Below, piece by piece: positions 1 through 9,860 of a stretch of 64,000 nt of DNA. The position numbers were made by a program, and so were the translations under genes. Source of the stretch: Temnothorax longispinosus (taxonomy: Eukaryota; Arthropoda; Insecta; Hymenoptera; Formicidae); assembly GCF_030848805.1 (NCBI RefSeq), contig NC_092365.1, positions 7,688,001 through 7,752,000 of the forward strand. The letters run 5' to 3'. Below the pieces are notes generated by a model that saw only the letters and a list, made by a program, of their open reading frames with translations, was not told the origin of the DNA and did no database searches. Every line of letters starts with the position of its first letter. The first letter of the stretch is position 1.

Positions 1-2
1 AA

Positions 3-908
3 ATTCGCATATGTTATTCTTGCTTCAGACCTGGACACATTGCAAGTCAATGTAAAGGACATCCCCGATGCTTAATCTGCGGCAAGGAAAAGCATAACGA
101 GGGCGAAGAGTGTCCCCACAAGGATCTTCCCCCCAAATGTATAAATTGTAGCGGTAACCACCAAGCCACTTCGATAAACTGCCCGTCAATTTTGCAACAC
201 AAACAAATCAACGCTTTGGCCGCTGCGGATAACATAACATACACCGAAGCTAAAAGAAAAATTAAAGGTAACAAACTGTCTGGTGATCCAAGGCTTGACT
301 TTGTCAGCTTCCCGAGTATAAGTACCCCAAGCACAGCGTCAGGTTCATCTATAAACAGTAATCACACATCGCTGCTTCAGAATAGGTTTAGTCTCTTATC
401 TAAAGATGAAGCCGTACTTTCAGATCTTAATTATACAGGAAACTCTCATACTTACGCTAGTATGGCGGCTAGACCCAATCATTCACGTACACCTCCTTCG
501 AGAGGCGACTCTATTAAGTCAATAAATGCACACAACGAAACTAACTCTATTCGCAGACCACAGCTTCCGACTCAGCACTACGAAGCGCTGCTCTATCCAA
601 ACGGCAGAATGCCAATCAGCTCCACTCTCTCCCCCATTTTGACATCCATCCCGAAATCAAAAGATACGAATGATGCTACTGTCGATGACAGAACTTCTTC
701 CACATCTACGATTAACAGAGACTATACGCCCAATTTATCGCTTATAATACATCCGCTTTTACAAGAAGTAGAAGCATTTCTTAAGATTCAATTAATTAAT
801 CTTTTCCAATCTTTCAGCCCTCAGGAATCTGCTACTCACCATCCGACTCAGCATAATTCTTCAAATCTTAGCGGTGATATCTGTCATGTTCCCACCGCAA
901 AGGCATAA
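3..908 (+). CDS. LINE ORF1 (gag-like RNA-binding protein), 5' partial
   Basis: The reading frame is open from the window edge to a TAA at 906-908. Its start holds three cysteine knuckles: CX2CX4HX4C (about 12-53), then CX2CX4HX5C, then CX2CX3HX6C (ending about 183). This triple-knuckle arrangement is known from ORF1p of I and Jockey type LINEs, which binds element RNA and escorts it back to the nucleus. The remaining ~240 residues are Ser/Thr/Asn-rich and low in predicted order. The coiled-coil or RRM part expected further upstream lies outside the window. The end overlaps the start of ORF2 by 23 bp if ORF2 begins at the ATG at 886, an arrangement that suits reinitiation or shunting for ORF2 translation. 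Confidence 0.8.
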   Translation: MRICYSCFRPGHIASQCKGHPRCLICGKEKHNEGEECPHKDLPPKCINCSGNHQATSINCPSILQHKQINALAAADNITYTEAKRKIKGNKLSGDPRLDFVSFPSISTPSTASGSSINSNHTSLLQNRFSLLSKDEAVLSDLNYTGNSHTYASMAARPNHSRTPPSRGDSIKSINAHNETNSIRRPQLPTQHYEALLYPNGRMPISSTLSPILTSIPKSKDTNDATVDDRTSSTSTINRDYTPNLSLIIHPLLQEVEAFLKIQLINLFQSFSPQESATHHPTQHNSSNLSGDICHVPTAKA

Positions 909-3900
909 CTCCTCTTTAGCAAAAATAAAAATCCTGCAATGGAACGCTAGAGGGATATTAGGCAAACTGCCAGACTTACAATTATTATCAGAGAAATACG
1001 AGATTCTCTGCATACAAGAGACTCTCCTCTCGGAGGTGAGTAAATTAAACGTTAAAGGTTTTTATATATTAAGGCACGACATTGTGAACCCGGGATTGAG
1101 CGGCATCTGCTTCCTTATAAAATCAAATCTTAAAGTCTCCTCGGTTCAACTGCCCTTCACATTACACTACTCTATCGAAGCATCTGCTATCGCTTTACCC
1201 TTCCAAGACAGCGAGTTGCTTTTGCTAAACGTCTACAGACATCCGAACAATGACACCCCAATTCACGCTCTCAATGACTTATTTAACTTTGCATCTGGCT
1301 ATAAATATGCATTAATAATGGGAGATTTAAATGCACATCACCGCCTCTGGGGCTGTGCACACAATGATAATATCGGCAATCGGCTGGCATCACGAATTGA
1401 AGCGTTCAATTATCTTATACTTAATGATTCCTCAAATACACGTTTTAATCCTAACACCAATAATGGCTCCATCATTGATCTCGTTCTTGCGTCATCGGGT
1501 ATCGCTGGCATTTGCTATTCGCGCACCCTAGACGACCCAATGGCAAGCGATCACTACCCGATCGAAACCGTTATCAACGGCACAGCAACTAAAACCAAGC
1601 GCTTCGCGTATAAAATCAAATTAACCGATATTCAACTATGTGATTTCAATGCCAGACTGGAGGAAAGGCAGGAATCCATGATCAATACTACCGACAACGA
1701 ATTAGAAGACTACGAGAATTTGCTGGACTGCATCAAGAGGGTGGCCACAGAAATACTCCACGAGGAGGGCAACGACTGTAAAGTTGGTCCCAGAAAAGTT
1801 CTTTATAAAGGTACTCCAGCCCCGTGGTGGAACGAGAAATGCACTGAAGCAGTCAAAAAACGCAAAGAAGCCTTAGAAGTATTTAAACGGGACCCTTCCA
1901 ATGACACTTACCAAGAGCTTAAACGACAAAATAGAGAATGTAGGCGCATTCTGTTTAAGCAGAAAAAGAACGGATGGCACTCCTTCTGTACGAACTTCAA
2001 CTCCAAAACTCCCACCTCAGAAATATGGCGCTTGATTAGAGCTTTTAAGAACAAAGATAGCAACGCTTTCACGGATTATAAAACCCTCGAGTCTTCACAA
2101 CAGGCAGCGATCGATAAATTATGCCCACCTTCGTGTTCTCCACCACCAGCCCCCCTTCTACGTGATATGCAAAAGGAAGACGAAGCTTCTTCAAATATAC
2201 AATTCTGGATGGACCAGCCTCTCTCCATGAACGAACTTAAATCGGCACTTGCATCCAGCAAAGCATCATCTTCCCCAGGCTTAGATCAGGTGAACTACGC
2301 GATGATAAAGGCTCTTCCCGAAAATTTTAAAGCCTACTTATTGGGAATTTACAATAGAATTATCGCTAAGGGCACTTTCCCAGATAGCTGGAGAGAATCA
2401 CTGGTTGTCTTAATTCCTAAACCAAATTCGAACGGCGTTCGCCCGATCTCTTTATTGTCATGTTTACTAAAAACACTGGAAAAGTGCATCTATAATAGAT
2501 TACGTTGGCATCTCGAAGCCAATGATAAATTATCAGAATCCCAATTTGGCTTTCGCAGTTTCAGATCGTGCAGCGATAGCTTGGCAATACTCTCGAATGC
2601 TATTCATCTGGGATTCATTAATGGCAAGTTCACTGTTTGCGTGTTCTTGGACATTGCAGGAGCATTTGACAACGTTAGGCCAGAGATATTAGAAGAGAAC
2701 CTCAAGGTAGTCGGTGTCCCGGCGGGCACACGTTGTTTTATAAGTAACCTGTTACGTAATAGGAGAATCTTCTTCTCACGTGATGGCAATATTCAAGGCC
2801 CTTTTAACTCCCATAAAGGCGCTCCGCAGGGATCTATTCTTAGCCCCCCGCTTTTCAACCTCAATATCAGGGAATCCAGAAGGCAGCTAAATCCAGGCGT
2901 GCACTCCCTGGAATATGCAGATGATGTGGTTATCTATACCACCCACAAATCTATTGTGGAAGCCTACCGACTAATAGAGAACTCTTTGAGAAGATTGAAT
3001 TGCTATTTACGTGCTAGAGGCCTTGATTTGGCACCTGCAAAGTCTTGCTGCATGGTGTTCACTCGAAAAAGAATATATAGTCTCCCCAAACCCAACATAT
3101 CGATAGATGGAGTCGCAATACCAATGGCAAGCGAACACAGATTCCTTGGAATCGTCATAGACAACAAAATGAGCGGTAAATCCCACATGAAATACTTACT
3201 CAACAAGGGCAGAAGAATCTCAGGTATACTTGCGGTCTTGGCGGGCACCAGATGGGGAGGCCACCCACAATTGTTACTCTCAGTGTATCGAGCAGTTTTC
3301 AGAGGCGCCATAGAATATGGATGCGTCGTTTTTAAGTACAAGGGCAACAAGCAGCTCTTCCTTGCCATCCAACGTTTACAATGGAAGCTATTAAGAAGTG
3401 CTATGGGCTATCGTATGTCTACACCTATAAACGTGATTCTGGACGAGGCCAAGGAGCCTCCGTTGTGCTACCGCTTTGCCTATCTCATTCATAATTATTT
3501 GGTTAAAAACTTTTCCCGCAGATTTAATCCTGTAATAGAAAGCCTAGAAGACATACAATTCAGCACGCTCAGTCCTGTTAAGAGAGCCAAAGCATGTCGC
3601 TTAATCCCACTTTTTCGGTCTTTTCTTGCAGTCAAAAGCATAAGAGGAGTTATGCATCGCTCAGTCGAACTTCCTTATTTCAATTACCCTTTTTTCTCAC
3701 TCATCAATCAACCTGAATTAATACAGTTTTATCACCCAAATATCAATTCTGCCTCCGCGCAAGAAGCAAACTTGTATTTTACGGAATATTTTGCGGAATA
3801 CACCCTCGGAGCAACATCTTTTTACACCGATGGTTCGAAGATTGATCCCTCAAGAGCGGTGGGTGCTAGTGTCTTCTCGCCGGACTTACCTATTGAAATT

Positions 3901-4683
3901 CGTTGCAGGCTACCTCCCGACGCCTCTATCTTCTCAGCGGAGGTCTGGGCAATTTATGAGGCCCTTTTTATCATCCACCAATTCCAGATCCCTTCAGCTA
4001 TAATATTTTCTGATAGTAAAAGTGTATTACAAACAATTACCTCGCACGATATCACACATAGCAACTACATTATTACACTTATCCGTAACATATATAATAA
4101 AGCGATCGCAGCAGGCTCCAAGATTGTGTTGGCGTGGATCCCGTCACACAAGGGAATTATAGGTAATGAGAGGGCGGACTCCCTGGCCAAGGAGGCCATC
4201 ACTGTAGGTAGAAAATCTAACTTTAAGATCCCGTATAGAGATCTCTACCATAGATCCAAAACTATTTTAGATAATAAGTATAAAGATTACTTAGAAGACT
4301 CAGCCTACACCAAAGGACGCTTCCATTACACTCATTATCATAATGACAACGCCAAGCCTTGGTACTACCGCTTAAAGCTCAGCAGAGCGCAAATAGTCAT
4401 TATCAACCGTCTCCGCAGCGGCCACTATAATTTGAACGTAAGTTTATACCGTAAAAATATTGTTGACTCACCGGGGTGCCCTTGTGGAGACCCATATCAA
4501 GATGCCAACCACATAATTTTTAGATGTGAATTAACTCGGCCCAAAACTCCCCCTCTTTATAGGTATCTACGAGAAAAATTTCCAACTCACCCTATGGACA
4601 TATTTCCCCTTATTATAAATCCGACTCCGAAGCTGTGTCGTTTGCTTCTCTCCTTTTTCTATTCCTGCGAACTGTTCATTTGA
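886..4683 (+). CDS. LINE ORF2: APE endonuclease, reverse transcriptase, RNase H
   Basis: An uninterrupted ORF of about 1265 residues. The first ~230 residues form an EEP/APE-type endonuclease: LQWNARGI, then CIQETLL, MGDLNAHHRLWG and a terminal SDHYPIE. The reverse transcriptase follows, with SSSPGLD, the fingers motif VLIPKPNSNGVRPISLL, FGFR, FLDIAGAFD (catalytic D), GAPQGSILSP and the active-site YADDVV. An RNase H domain shows FYTDGSK, SAEVWAIYEAL, SDSKSV and WIPSHKG..NERAD. A C-terminal CXC..HX4C zinc motif sits near 4470-4530. It would make target-primed cDNA in the nucleus. An in-frame GTG at 874 lies upstream, but the ATG at 886 is the plausible start. I see no inactivating change, so this may be an active or recently active copy. 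Confidence 0.88.
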   Translation: MFPPQRHNSSLAKIKILQWNARGILGKLPDLQLLSEKYEILCIQETLLSEVSKLNVKGFYILRHDIVNPGLSGICFLIKSNLKVSSVQLPFTLHYSIEASAIALPFQDSELLLLNVYRHPNNDTPIHALNDLFNFASGYKYALIMGDLNAHHRLWGCAHNDNIGNRLASRIEAFNYLILNDSSNTRFNPNTNNGSIIDLVLASSGIAGICYSRTLDDPMASDHYPIETVINGTATKTKRFAYKIKLTDIQLCDFNARLEERQESMINTTDNELEDYENLLDCIKRVATEILHEEGNDCKVGPRKVLYKGTPAPWWNEKCTEAVKKRKEALEVFKRDPSNDTYQELKRQNRECRRILFKQKKNGWHSFCTNFNSKTPTSEIWRLIRAFKNKDSNAFTDYKTLESSQQAAIDKLCPPSCSPPPAPLLRDMQKEDEASSNIQFWMDQPLSMNELKSALASSKASSSPGLDQVNYAMIKALPENFKAYLLGIYNRIIAKGTFPDSWRESLVVLIPKPNSNGVRPISLLSCLLKTLEKCIYNRLRWHLEANDKLSESQFGFRSFRSCSDSLAILSNAIHLGFINGKFTVCVFLDIAGAFDNVRPEILEENLKVVGVPAGTRCFISNLLRNRRIFFSRDGNIQGPFNSHKGAPQGSILSPPLFNLNIRESRRQLNPGVHSLEYADDVVIYTTHKSIVEAYRLIENSLRRLNCYLRARGLDLAPAKSCCMVFTRKRIYSLPKPNISIDGVAIPMASEHRFLGIVIDNKMSGKSHMKYLLNKGRRISGILAVLAGTRWGGHPQLLLSVYRAVFRGAIEYGCVVFKYKGNKQLFLAIQRLQWKLLRSAMGYRMSTPINVILDEAKEPPLCYRFAYLIHNYLVKNFSRRFNPVIESLEDIQFSTLSPVKRAKACRLIPLFRSFLAVKSIRGVMHRSVELPYFNYPFFSLINQPELIQFYHPNINSASAQEANLYFTEYFAEYTLGATSFYTDGSKIDPSRAVGASVFSPDLPIEIRCRLPPDASIFSAEVWAIYEALFIIHQFQIPSAIIFSDSKSVLQTITSHDITHSNYIITLIRNIYNKAIAAGSKIVLAWIPSHKGIIGNERADSLAKEAITVGRKSNFKIPYRDLYHRSKTILDNKYKDYLEDSAYTKGRFHYTHYHNDNAKPWYYRLKLSRAQIVIINRLRSGHYNLNVSLYRKNIVDSPGCPCGDPYQDANHIIFRCELTRPKTPPLYRYLREKFPTHPMDIFPLIINPTPKLCRLLLSFFYSCELFI

Positions 4684-4830
4684 ATCTCCCGCTTCACTCA
4701 CCCTCCTCTAAGTTAAATTATGGCTTACGCCATCTGCTGTACACTCACCCAATCGAATCGAATAATGGCTGATGCGATTACGAAAGGAAAGCTGTGCCAA
4801 TAACTAGACGAAGAAGAAGAAGAAGAAGAC

Positions 4831-5328
4831 GATGATTTCTCTATCTCTCAAGAAGAAGGCCAAAACATCTATCTCCTTCTAACAGCATTTATTGAACGAA
4901 CGTTCTTATTAGCTGAAAGTTCTCTCGTTTTGCTCGTCAGCAACGAGGAATATTATTTACTCACCCTCTAATATTCTATTATCTATCTGCGTCTAATTCG
5001 TCTATTTGTCGTCGTTGCCACACACTTCTCACAGATCTTCCGCAGGACAAGCGTGCCCTGGGCCCATAACCTGTTGGAATATAATGCTCTCCGCAGGGAT
5101 CGAGATGGTGGTGGTGATTGCCAACGAACGACACTTTTATATGATATAACTCTTTATTCTCGACACAAGATAAAACACCGTATATATAAGACACGTGTGC
5201 ACGCGATGCGCTCGGACTATCATCTGTCGCTTCTCGCTTCATACGGCGTGCGCGCCCGCGTTGCTGCGCCACGCGGTGCCCTCTGGAAGGGCGCGAGTGC
5301 TCTACTCGCACAAAGCATCTTTCCAACA
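4831..5328 (-). mobile_element. Truncated Copia-type element: 5' LTR plus leader
   Basis: Reading on the minus strand, a 257-bp LTR (5328-5072) begins TGTTGGAA and ends TTCCAACA. It is followed directly by GGTTATGGGCCCAG, the initiator-tRNA-Met primer site typical of copia. About 240 bp of possible 5' leader continues leftwards before the I element. No gag or pol coding remains. The complete Copia element at 38866-43473 uses the same primer site but has a different LTR, so this is a second family. The left boundary is uncertain. Confidence 0.7.
5072..5328 (-). repeat. LTR of the truncated Copia-type element
   Basis: Ends are 5'-TGTTGG...CCAACA-3'. On the minus strand a TATA-like stretch (5190-5181, CTTATATATA) is followed about 25 bp later by AATAAA (5158-5153). 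This order is expected of an LTR promoter and polyadenylation signal and fixes the orientation. The low-copy coding potential across it is incidental. Confidence 0.65.
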
Positions 5329-6290
5329 ATTACGTCTAAGTATCTGTATAAAATTTCAGCACAATTCTTTTACTGATTTAAAAGTTATTGTAATTAAAGG
5401 ATGTATTGGAAGTATTTCAAATATATTCAGAAAATGCTGTAAATTTTTTCTAAATTAAATTAAAAATAATCTGTAAAATTTTGAAGTTATTTAAGAGTTA
5501 TTTAAGTTTAAAGTTGATAAAATTAACATTATCCCTTATAGAGAATCGACACTTTGCTGTAAATATAAATAAAATATAAATAAACCATTAAAATATTTCT
5601 TAAACTTTTTGTATGTGTAAAACATACATCATTGATATTGTATTTTAAGTTTCAAAATTTTTTTTTCACCAAAAATTTTTTTTAATTATTTAAACAATAC
5701 TAATTATTTAAATAACAAAAAATCATACTCAAACTGTTAACGGTAATCCCTTCTAACATATAAAAAATTTTGAGTTGTTTGACATACATACAAAGTCTTC
5801 TTTTATTGAAAGTTTGACTTTTAGCAAGGACTGTACGACACATACATTCTTAAACTCACAGACGTAATTTTCTTACATTTTTTTATGTATTTTGCGTCAC
5901 AGAATCTTGAGCCAGCTATGTGGGAAGACTCAAAATACGTAAGAAAACGTCATCATTATCAATCATGTCTACATGTTATTTAAAAAAGTTTAACAATTAT
6001 ATCGTTCAATAGAGCAAAGTTGCAACTTTAAGAATCTGTTTTTTGAATTGCGATACAATGATTTTTAAGGGAGTTATGAGCAATCAAAGTCAAAATGCTT
6101 ATTTCTTATTCAATACGCAATAACTCAGTAACAAAAAATCGTAAAAACATAAAAAAAAAAAAAGATTTTGCAAGGAAAACTTCAAGCTTTCACGTTAGGA
6201 AGACGACAATTTTCGCAGATTTTTGCTTCCTCATAGAGGAAGCTTTGTTTTCGTGATTTTCGTATATGAACCTTTGATTGTGTATAAAGT
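5329..6290. other. AT-rich stretch without a recognisable gene
   Basis: Homopolymer-rich A/T sequence with no convincing ORF or splice pattern. The part from about 6055 to 6240 resembles, in inverted orientation, the sequence at about 16025-16140 (shared words GAGCAATCAAAGTCAAAATG and ACGTTAGGAA). It therefore belongs to the dispersed AT-rich repeat family seen again at 14.8-16.1 kb. Confidence 0.6.
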
Positions 6291-7760
6291 TGGATCTAGT
6301 CAACCAAATTTAAAAAAAATATATATGAAATAGGGGTAGAAGAAACCAACGAAGAGATTGGTTTTTGAGTTTTTTCTGCCAATATGTTCAGATTGTTGTA
6401 AAACGTCGAAATATCGCCTAAAAAAAAATGTCCGTATGTGTGTATGTGTGTGTGTGTGTATGTGCACATTTGATGTTGTGGTTGCTCTAACTTCCGCAAA
6501 TATTGAGATATCGGGCTGTTTTTTTTTTTAATCGATAGAGTATCATTTAAGGAAGGTTGGTATTGAATTTGACGATGATCGGTAAAGGGGTTCTTTTTTA
6601 AAAAAATTTTAAATTTTTTTAGAAATGTCCGTGGTTGCTCTAACTTCCGCAAATATTGAGATATCGGGCTGTTTTTTTTTTTAATCGATAGAGTATCGTT
6701 CAAGGAAGGTTGGTATTGAATTTGGCGATGATCGGTAAAGGGGTTCTTTTTTAAACAAATTTTTTAAGATTTGGTTGATGAGACCCAACTTTATACGCGA
6801 TCAAAGGTCCATAATTTTGATCGCATATACAGCTAAGTCTAATCAACCGAATTTAAAAGAATTATATATGAAATAAAATGACATTTCTAAAAAAATTTAA
6901 AATTTTTTTAAAAAAGAACCCCTTTACCGATCGTCGCCAAATTCAATACCAACCTTCCTTGAACGAGACTCTATCGATTAAAAAAAAAAACAGCCCAATA
7001 TTTCAATATTTGCGGAAGTTAGAGCAACCACGGACATGATAAAATATTATGAAAACGTATCATGGATAAAACGTATCGTGTATTGTGGATTTTTGAAAAA
7101 AATTCACAAAAGTAAGTGAATATTAAATATAACAAAATTTTGAATTTTTTTAAAAATGTCCGTAGTTACTCTAACTTCCGCAAATATTGAGATATCGGGC
7201 TGTTTTTTTTTTTTAATCGATAGAGTATCGTTCAAGGAAGGTTGGTATTGAATTTGGCGATGATCGGTAAAGGGGTTCTTTTTTAAACAAATTTTTTAAG
7301 ATTTGGTTGATGAGACCCAACTTTATACGCGATCAAAGGTCCATAATTTTGATCGCATATACAGCTAAGTCTAATCAACCGAATTTAAAAGAATTATATA
7401 TGAAATAAAATGACATTTCTAAAAAAATTTAAAATTTTTTTAAAAAAGAACCCCTTTACCGATCGTCGCCAAATTCAATACCAACCTTCCTTGAACGAGA
7501 CTCTATCGATTAAAAAAAAAAAACAGCCCAATATTTCAATATTTGCGGAAGTTAGAGCAACCACGGACATGATAAAATATTATGAAAACGTATCATGGAT
7601 AAAACGTATCGTGTATTGTGGATTTTTGAAAAAAATTCACAAAAGTAAGTGAATATTAAATATAAAAAAATTTTGAATTTTTTTAAAAATGTCCGTAGTT
7701 ACTCTAACTTCCGCAAATATTGAGATATCGGCCTGTTTTTTTTTAATCGATAGAGTTAAA
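6290..7760. repeat. Tandem array, ~532-bp unit with internal inverted sub-repeats
   Basis: A block beginning near the words GATATCGGGCTG and AAGGGGTTC recurs at a spacing of 531-532 bp (6660 to 7192; 6740 to 7272), giving two nearly identical units and a partial third ending near 7750. Each unit contains both orientations of a ~110-bp sub-repeat (GATCGGTAAAGGGG and CCCCTTTACCGATC forms), so a transcript would fold on itself. Each unit also carries a ~95-bp segment (7035-7130 and 7568-7664) identical in content to exon 2 plus donor of the minus-strand gene at 8113-8696. A TG-rich microsatellite lies at about 6433-6463. Diverged copies occur at 8925-9040 and 15745-15870. Confidence 0.85.
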
Positions 7761-8112
7761 AGCCATTCTGTAATTTCGTTTAATTATAATTAATATTCAC
7801 TTACTCTGTAAACAAATTCTTCTATATCCCTCTATCTTTCCCTCCGTCTTTCCTCTACGATAGCAATATCGTTATTAAATCTTAAATAATTATAAATATG
7901 TTTCTTCCAATAAACATTTACACTATTTTAAATAATTTATTAAAGACATGTTTTATTCTCCAAAAATGTTTATAAAAAAAAATTTAACAATTTATTTAAA
8001 TATTTTGTTAGAAAAATTTTAGTATAACATGTTTTCATGCATTTCCTTTTTTCTTTTTCGGTTTTCTTTCTTTTTCTTTTTCAGGTTCGTCTCCACTGTC
8101 ATCTTTAAATTT

Positions 8113-8616
8113 TCATTTTTTTTCCTCTTTCTGTTTTATTTCTTCCGCCATTTGAATATCTTTATATTCTATAAAATAACATAATTTATTACAGTAAATT
8201 CTTAGCGAAAATTCTGTCAGTGTATAAATCATGGCTTTTAATATTAATAGTTTAAAGATCCGCACACACGCGCGCGCACCACGCGCACACGCGTGTGTTG
8301 CGCTAATACATCGTTGAACCTTTAACCTTTAACAATGCATTAGCACAACACGCCCGTGTTATTACAAACAATTCTAAAATTTTGTTATATTTAATATTCA
8401 CTTACTTTTGTGAATTTTTTTCAAAAATCCACAATACACGATACGTTTTATCCATGATACGTTTTCATAATATTTTATCATGTTATCAATAAGTTCCTCG
8501 TCTTTTATCATCATTTCTATTAATGCTTCATTCCAACCGTCATCCAATACTAGAATTTTAAAAGATTAAATATATTCTATTTATATTTATATTAATATTA
8601 AACATATTACACATGC

Positions 8617-8649
<33 letters not shown>

Positions 8650-8696
8650 GTAGTAGATAAATGTAATTTTAACTTACAATTCTTATATTCTTCCAT
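8113..8696 (-). CDS. Putative three-exon microgene (family with 11802-12132)
   Basis: I do not recognise this protein. Exon 1 is 8696-8678 (start ATG, donor GTAAGT), exon 2 is 8549-8406 (acceptor CTAG, donor GTAAGT) and exon 3 is 8168-8113 (acceptor TATAG). Joined, the 219 nt read without interruption as 72 residues. It starts MEEYKN and then has an LLDDGW..ALIEMM segment like the ILDDNMDQKLLEVLL segment of the gene at 11802, with the same tiny first exon and the same phase-1 junction. Beyond the TGA the frame stays open for ~25 more residues of an acidic then Lys-rich tail (ending KKKKGNA), so the stop may be a later mutation. Splice sites are canonical, but expression is unproven. It could instead be a fragment of a non-autonomous element. 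Confidence 0.35.
8293..8353. repeat. Hairpin, 23-bp arms
   Basis: Arms 8293-8315 and 8331-8353 are complementary apart from a few G/T or transition positions, with a 15-base loop. The hairpin lies in the second intron of the microgene above and next to an alternating CA/CG stretch (8266-8292). It may be a MITE remnant. Confidence 0.6.
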
Positions 8697-8924
8697 TACT
8701 TATTTATTTTCTTCCGTTTCTCGTAAAAATATATTATTAAAAATCGATATTATCTTGAAATTCACTAAATGACATGTGACATGTGAAACTCGCAACTTAT
8801 GAAGTTTTCTACAGACTGAATTTTAATTAATTATATATGAAATAGGGGTAGAAAATACTGGAAAATACAATAGAATTAAATATAGATTGCTATCTCAAAT
8901 ATTAAAAAAGTTACAGCGTAAAAC

Positions 8925-9040
8925 ACTTTTCTAAAAAAAAAATTTTTTTAAAGAACCCTTTTACAGATCATCGCCCAATTCAATACCAACTTTCGTTGAA
9001 TGATTCTCTATCGATTAAAAAAAAAAGAGCCCGATATCTC
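8925..9040. repeat. Diverged copy of the 6.3-7.7 kb sub-repeat
   Basis: Contains the sub-repeat words AAAGAACCC..TTTACAGATCATCGCC, CAATTCAATACCAAC and CTCTATCGATTAAAAAA in the same order as the tandem array, with substitutions. Just upstream (about 8833-8855) is the recurring phrase ATATATGAAATAGGGGTAGA, also seen at about 6325 and 63190. Confidence 0.6.
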
Positions 9041-9125
9041 AAGATCTTATTTCAAGACCGTCTTAAGTAATATCTTAAGATGCTAATACGGCTCTGTGAT
9101 TGGTTAATGGTGATTGCTGAGCGCT

Positions 9126-9337
9126 ATGTTAGAATATGAAAGGGAGCAAGCAGAAAATGTAAAACGGAAGACTAAGGAAAAGGAAACTGAAAAGCGTTTA
9201 CCGTAAAAAAAATTTTAAAGATGTATATTTGTTGTTTTTGTATAAATATCGTTATAAAAAATTATTCTCTGTATAGGAAGCGAAAGCAGAATGAAAAAAA
9301 AGAGGATGAACAAAATTTACAGCAGAAGAAAGATTAA
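9126..9337 (+). CDS. Possible two-exon microgene, Lys/Glu-rich
   Basis: Not recognised. Exon 1 is 9126-9202 (ATG; donor GTAAAA, weak) and exon 2 is 9277-9337 (acceptor TATAG). The 138-nt join encodes 45 highly charged residues (start MLEYEREQ, end QQKKD) and is followed by AATAAA-like sequence at about 9343. An ATTGGTTA (inverted CCAAT) lies ~25 bp upstream. The composition resembles the Lys-rich tails of the two neighbouring microgenes. Short charged ORFs arise easily in AT-rich DNA, so this is weak. Confidence 0.2.
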
Positions 9338-9472
9338 AAAGAAAATAAATGTTAAAATGTTAATGCTACAAAAATAAAAAAATATTTATTAATTTTAAAT
9401 TAAATAAATAAAATTTTATTGAAAAAATATATTTTTCTTTAAATAATTTAGTATACAAGATCTTGAATATAT

Positions 9473-9860
9473 CGTCCATCCATATATATATCATCCATTC
9501 ATCTATTCATTCATTCATTTATTTATTTATTAAATCCATTTATTCATTCATTAATTTATTTATTAAATCCATTCATTAATTCATCCATTAACCCATTCAT
9601 CCATTCATCAATCCATTCATTCATTCATTCATTTATTTATTTATTAAATCCATTTAACCATTCATCCATTCATCCATTTATCCATTCATCCATTCATCCA
9701 TTCATTCATTCATTCATTCATCCATTCATTTATTTATTTATTAAATCCATTCATCCATTCATTCATTTATTTATTTATTAAATCCATTCATCCATTCACC
9801 CATTTATTCATTATTCATTCATCCATTCATCCATTCATCCATTTATTCATTCATTTATTA
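9473..9860. repeat. Tetranucleotide-type microsatellite (ATTC/TTTA-rich)
   Basis: About 390 bp of interspersed CATTCATC, CATTTATT and TTAAATCC blocks. The same motif resumes for ~55 bp at 11341-11396 on the far side of the large palindrome, as if the palindrome sits inside it. Confidence 0.85.

Larger units (their letters stand above)
1..4830 (+). mobile_element. I-clade non-LTR retrotransposon, 5' end outside the window
   Basis: Two overlapping ORFs in the order gag-like zinc-knuckle ORF1, then endonuclease / reverse transcriptase / RNase H ORF2, are the hallmark of I-type LINEs; an RNase H domain after the RT separates them from Jockey and CR1. About 150 bp of 3' UTR follows the ORF2 stop and runs into a short GAA repeat at about 4808-4828, which may be the simple-repeat tail. 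ORF2 is open over its full length, so the copy looks fairly recent. The exact 3' end is uncertain because a Copia fragment abuts it. Confidence 0.85.

Noticed and set aside
4979..5329. 116-residue minus-strand ORF
   Set aside because: It spans a Copia LTR, its primer site and leader, so it is non-coding regulatory sequence.
7410..7652. 80-residue ORF in the tandem array
   Set aside because: It runs across a repeat junction and only its end matches real exon sequence; a chimera of the array.
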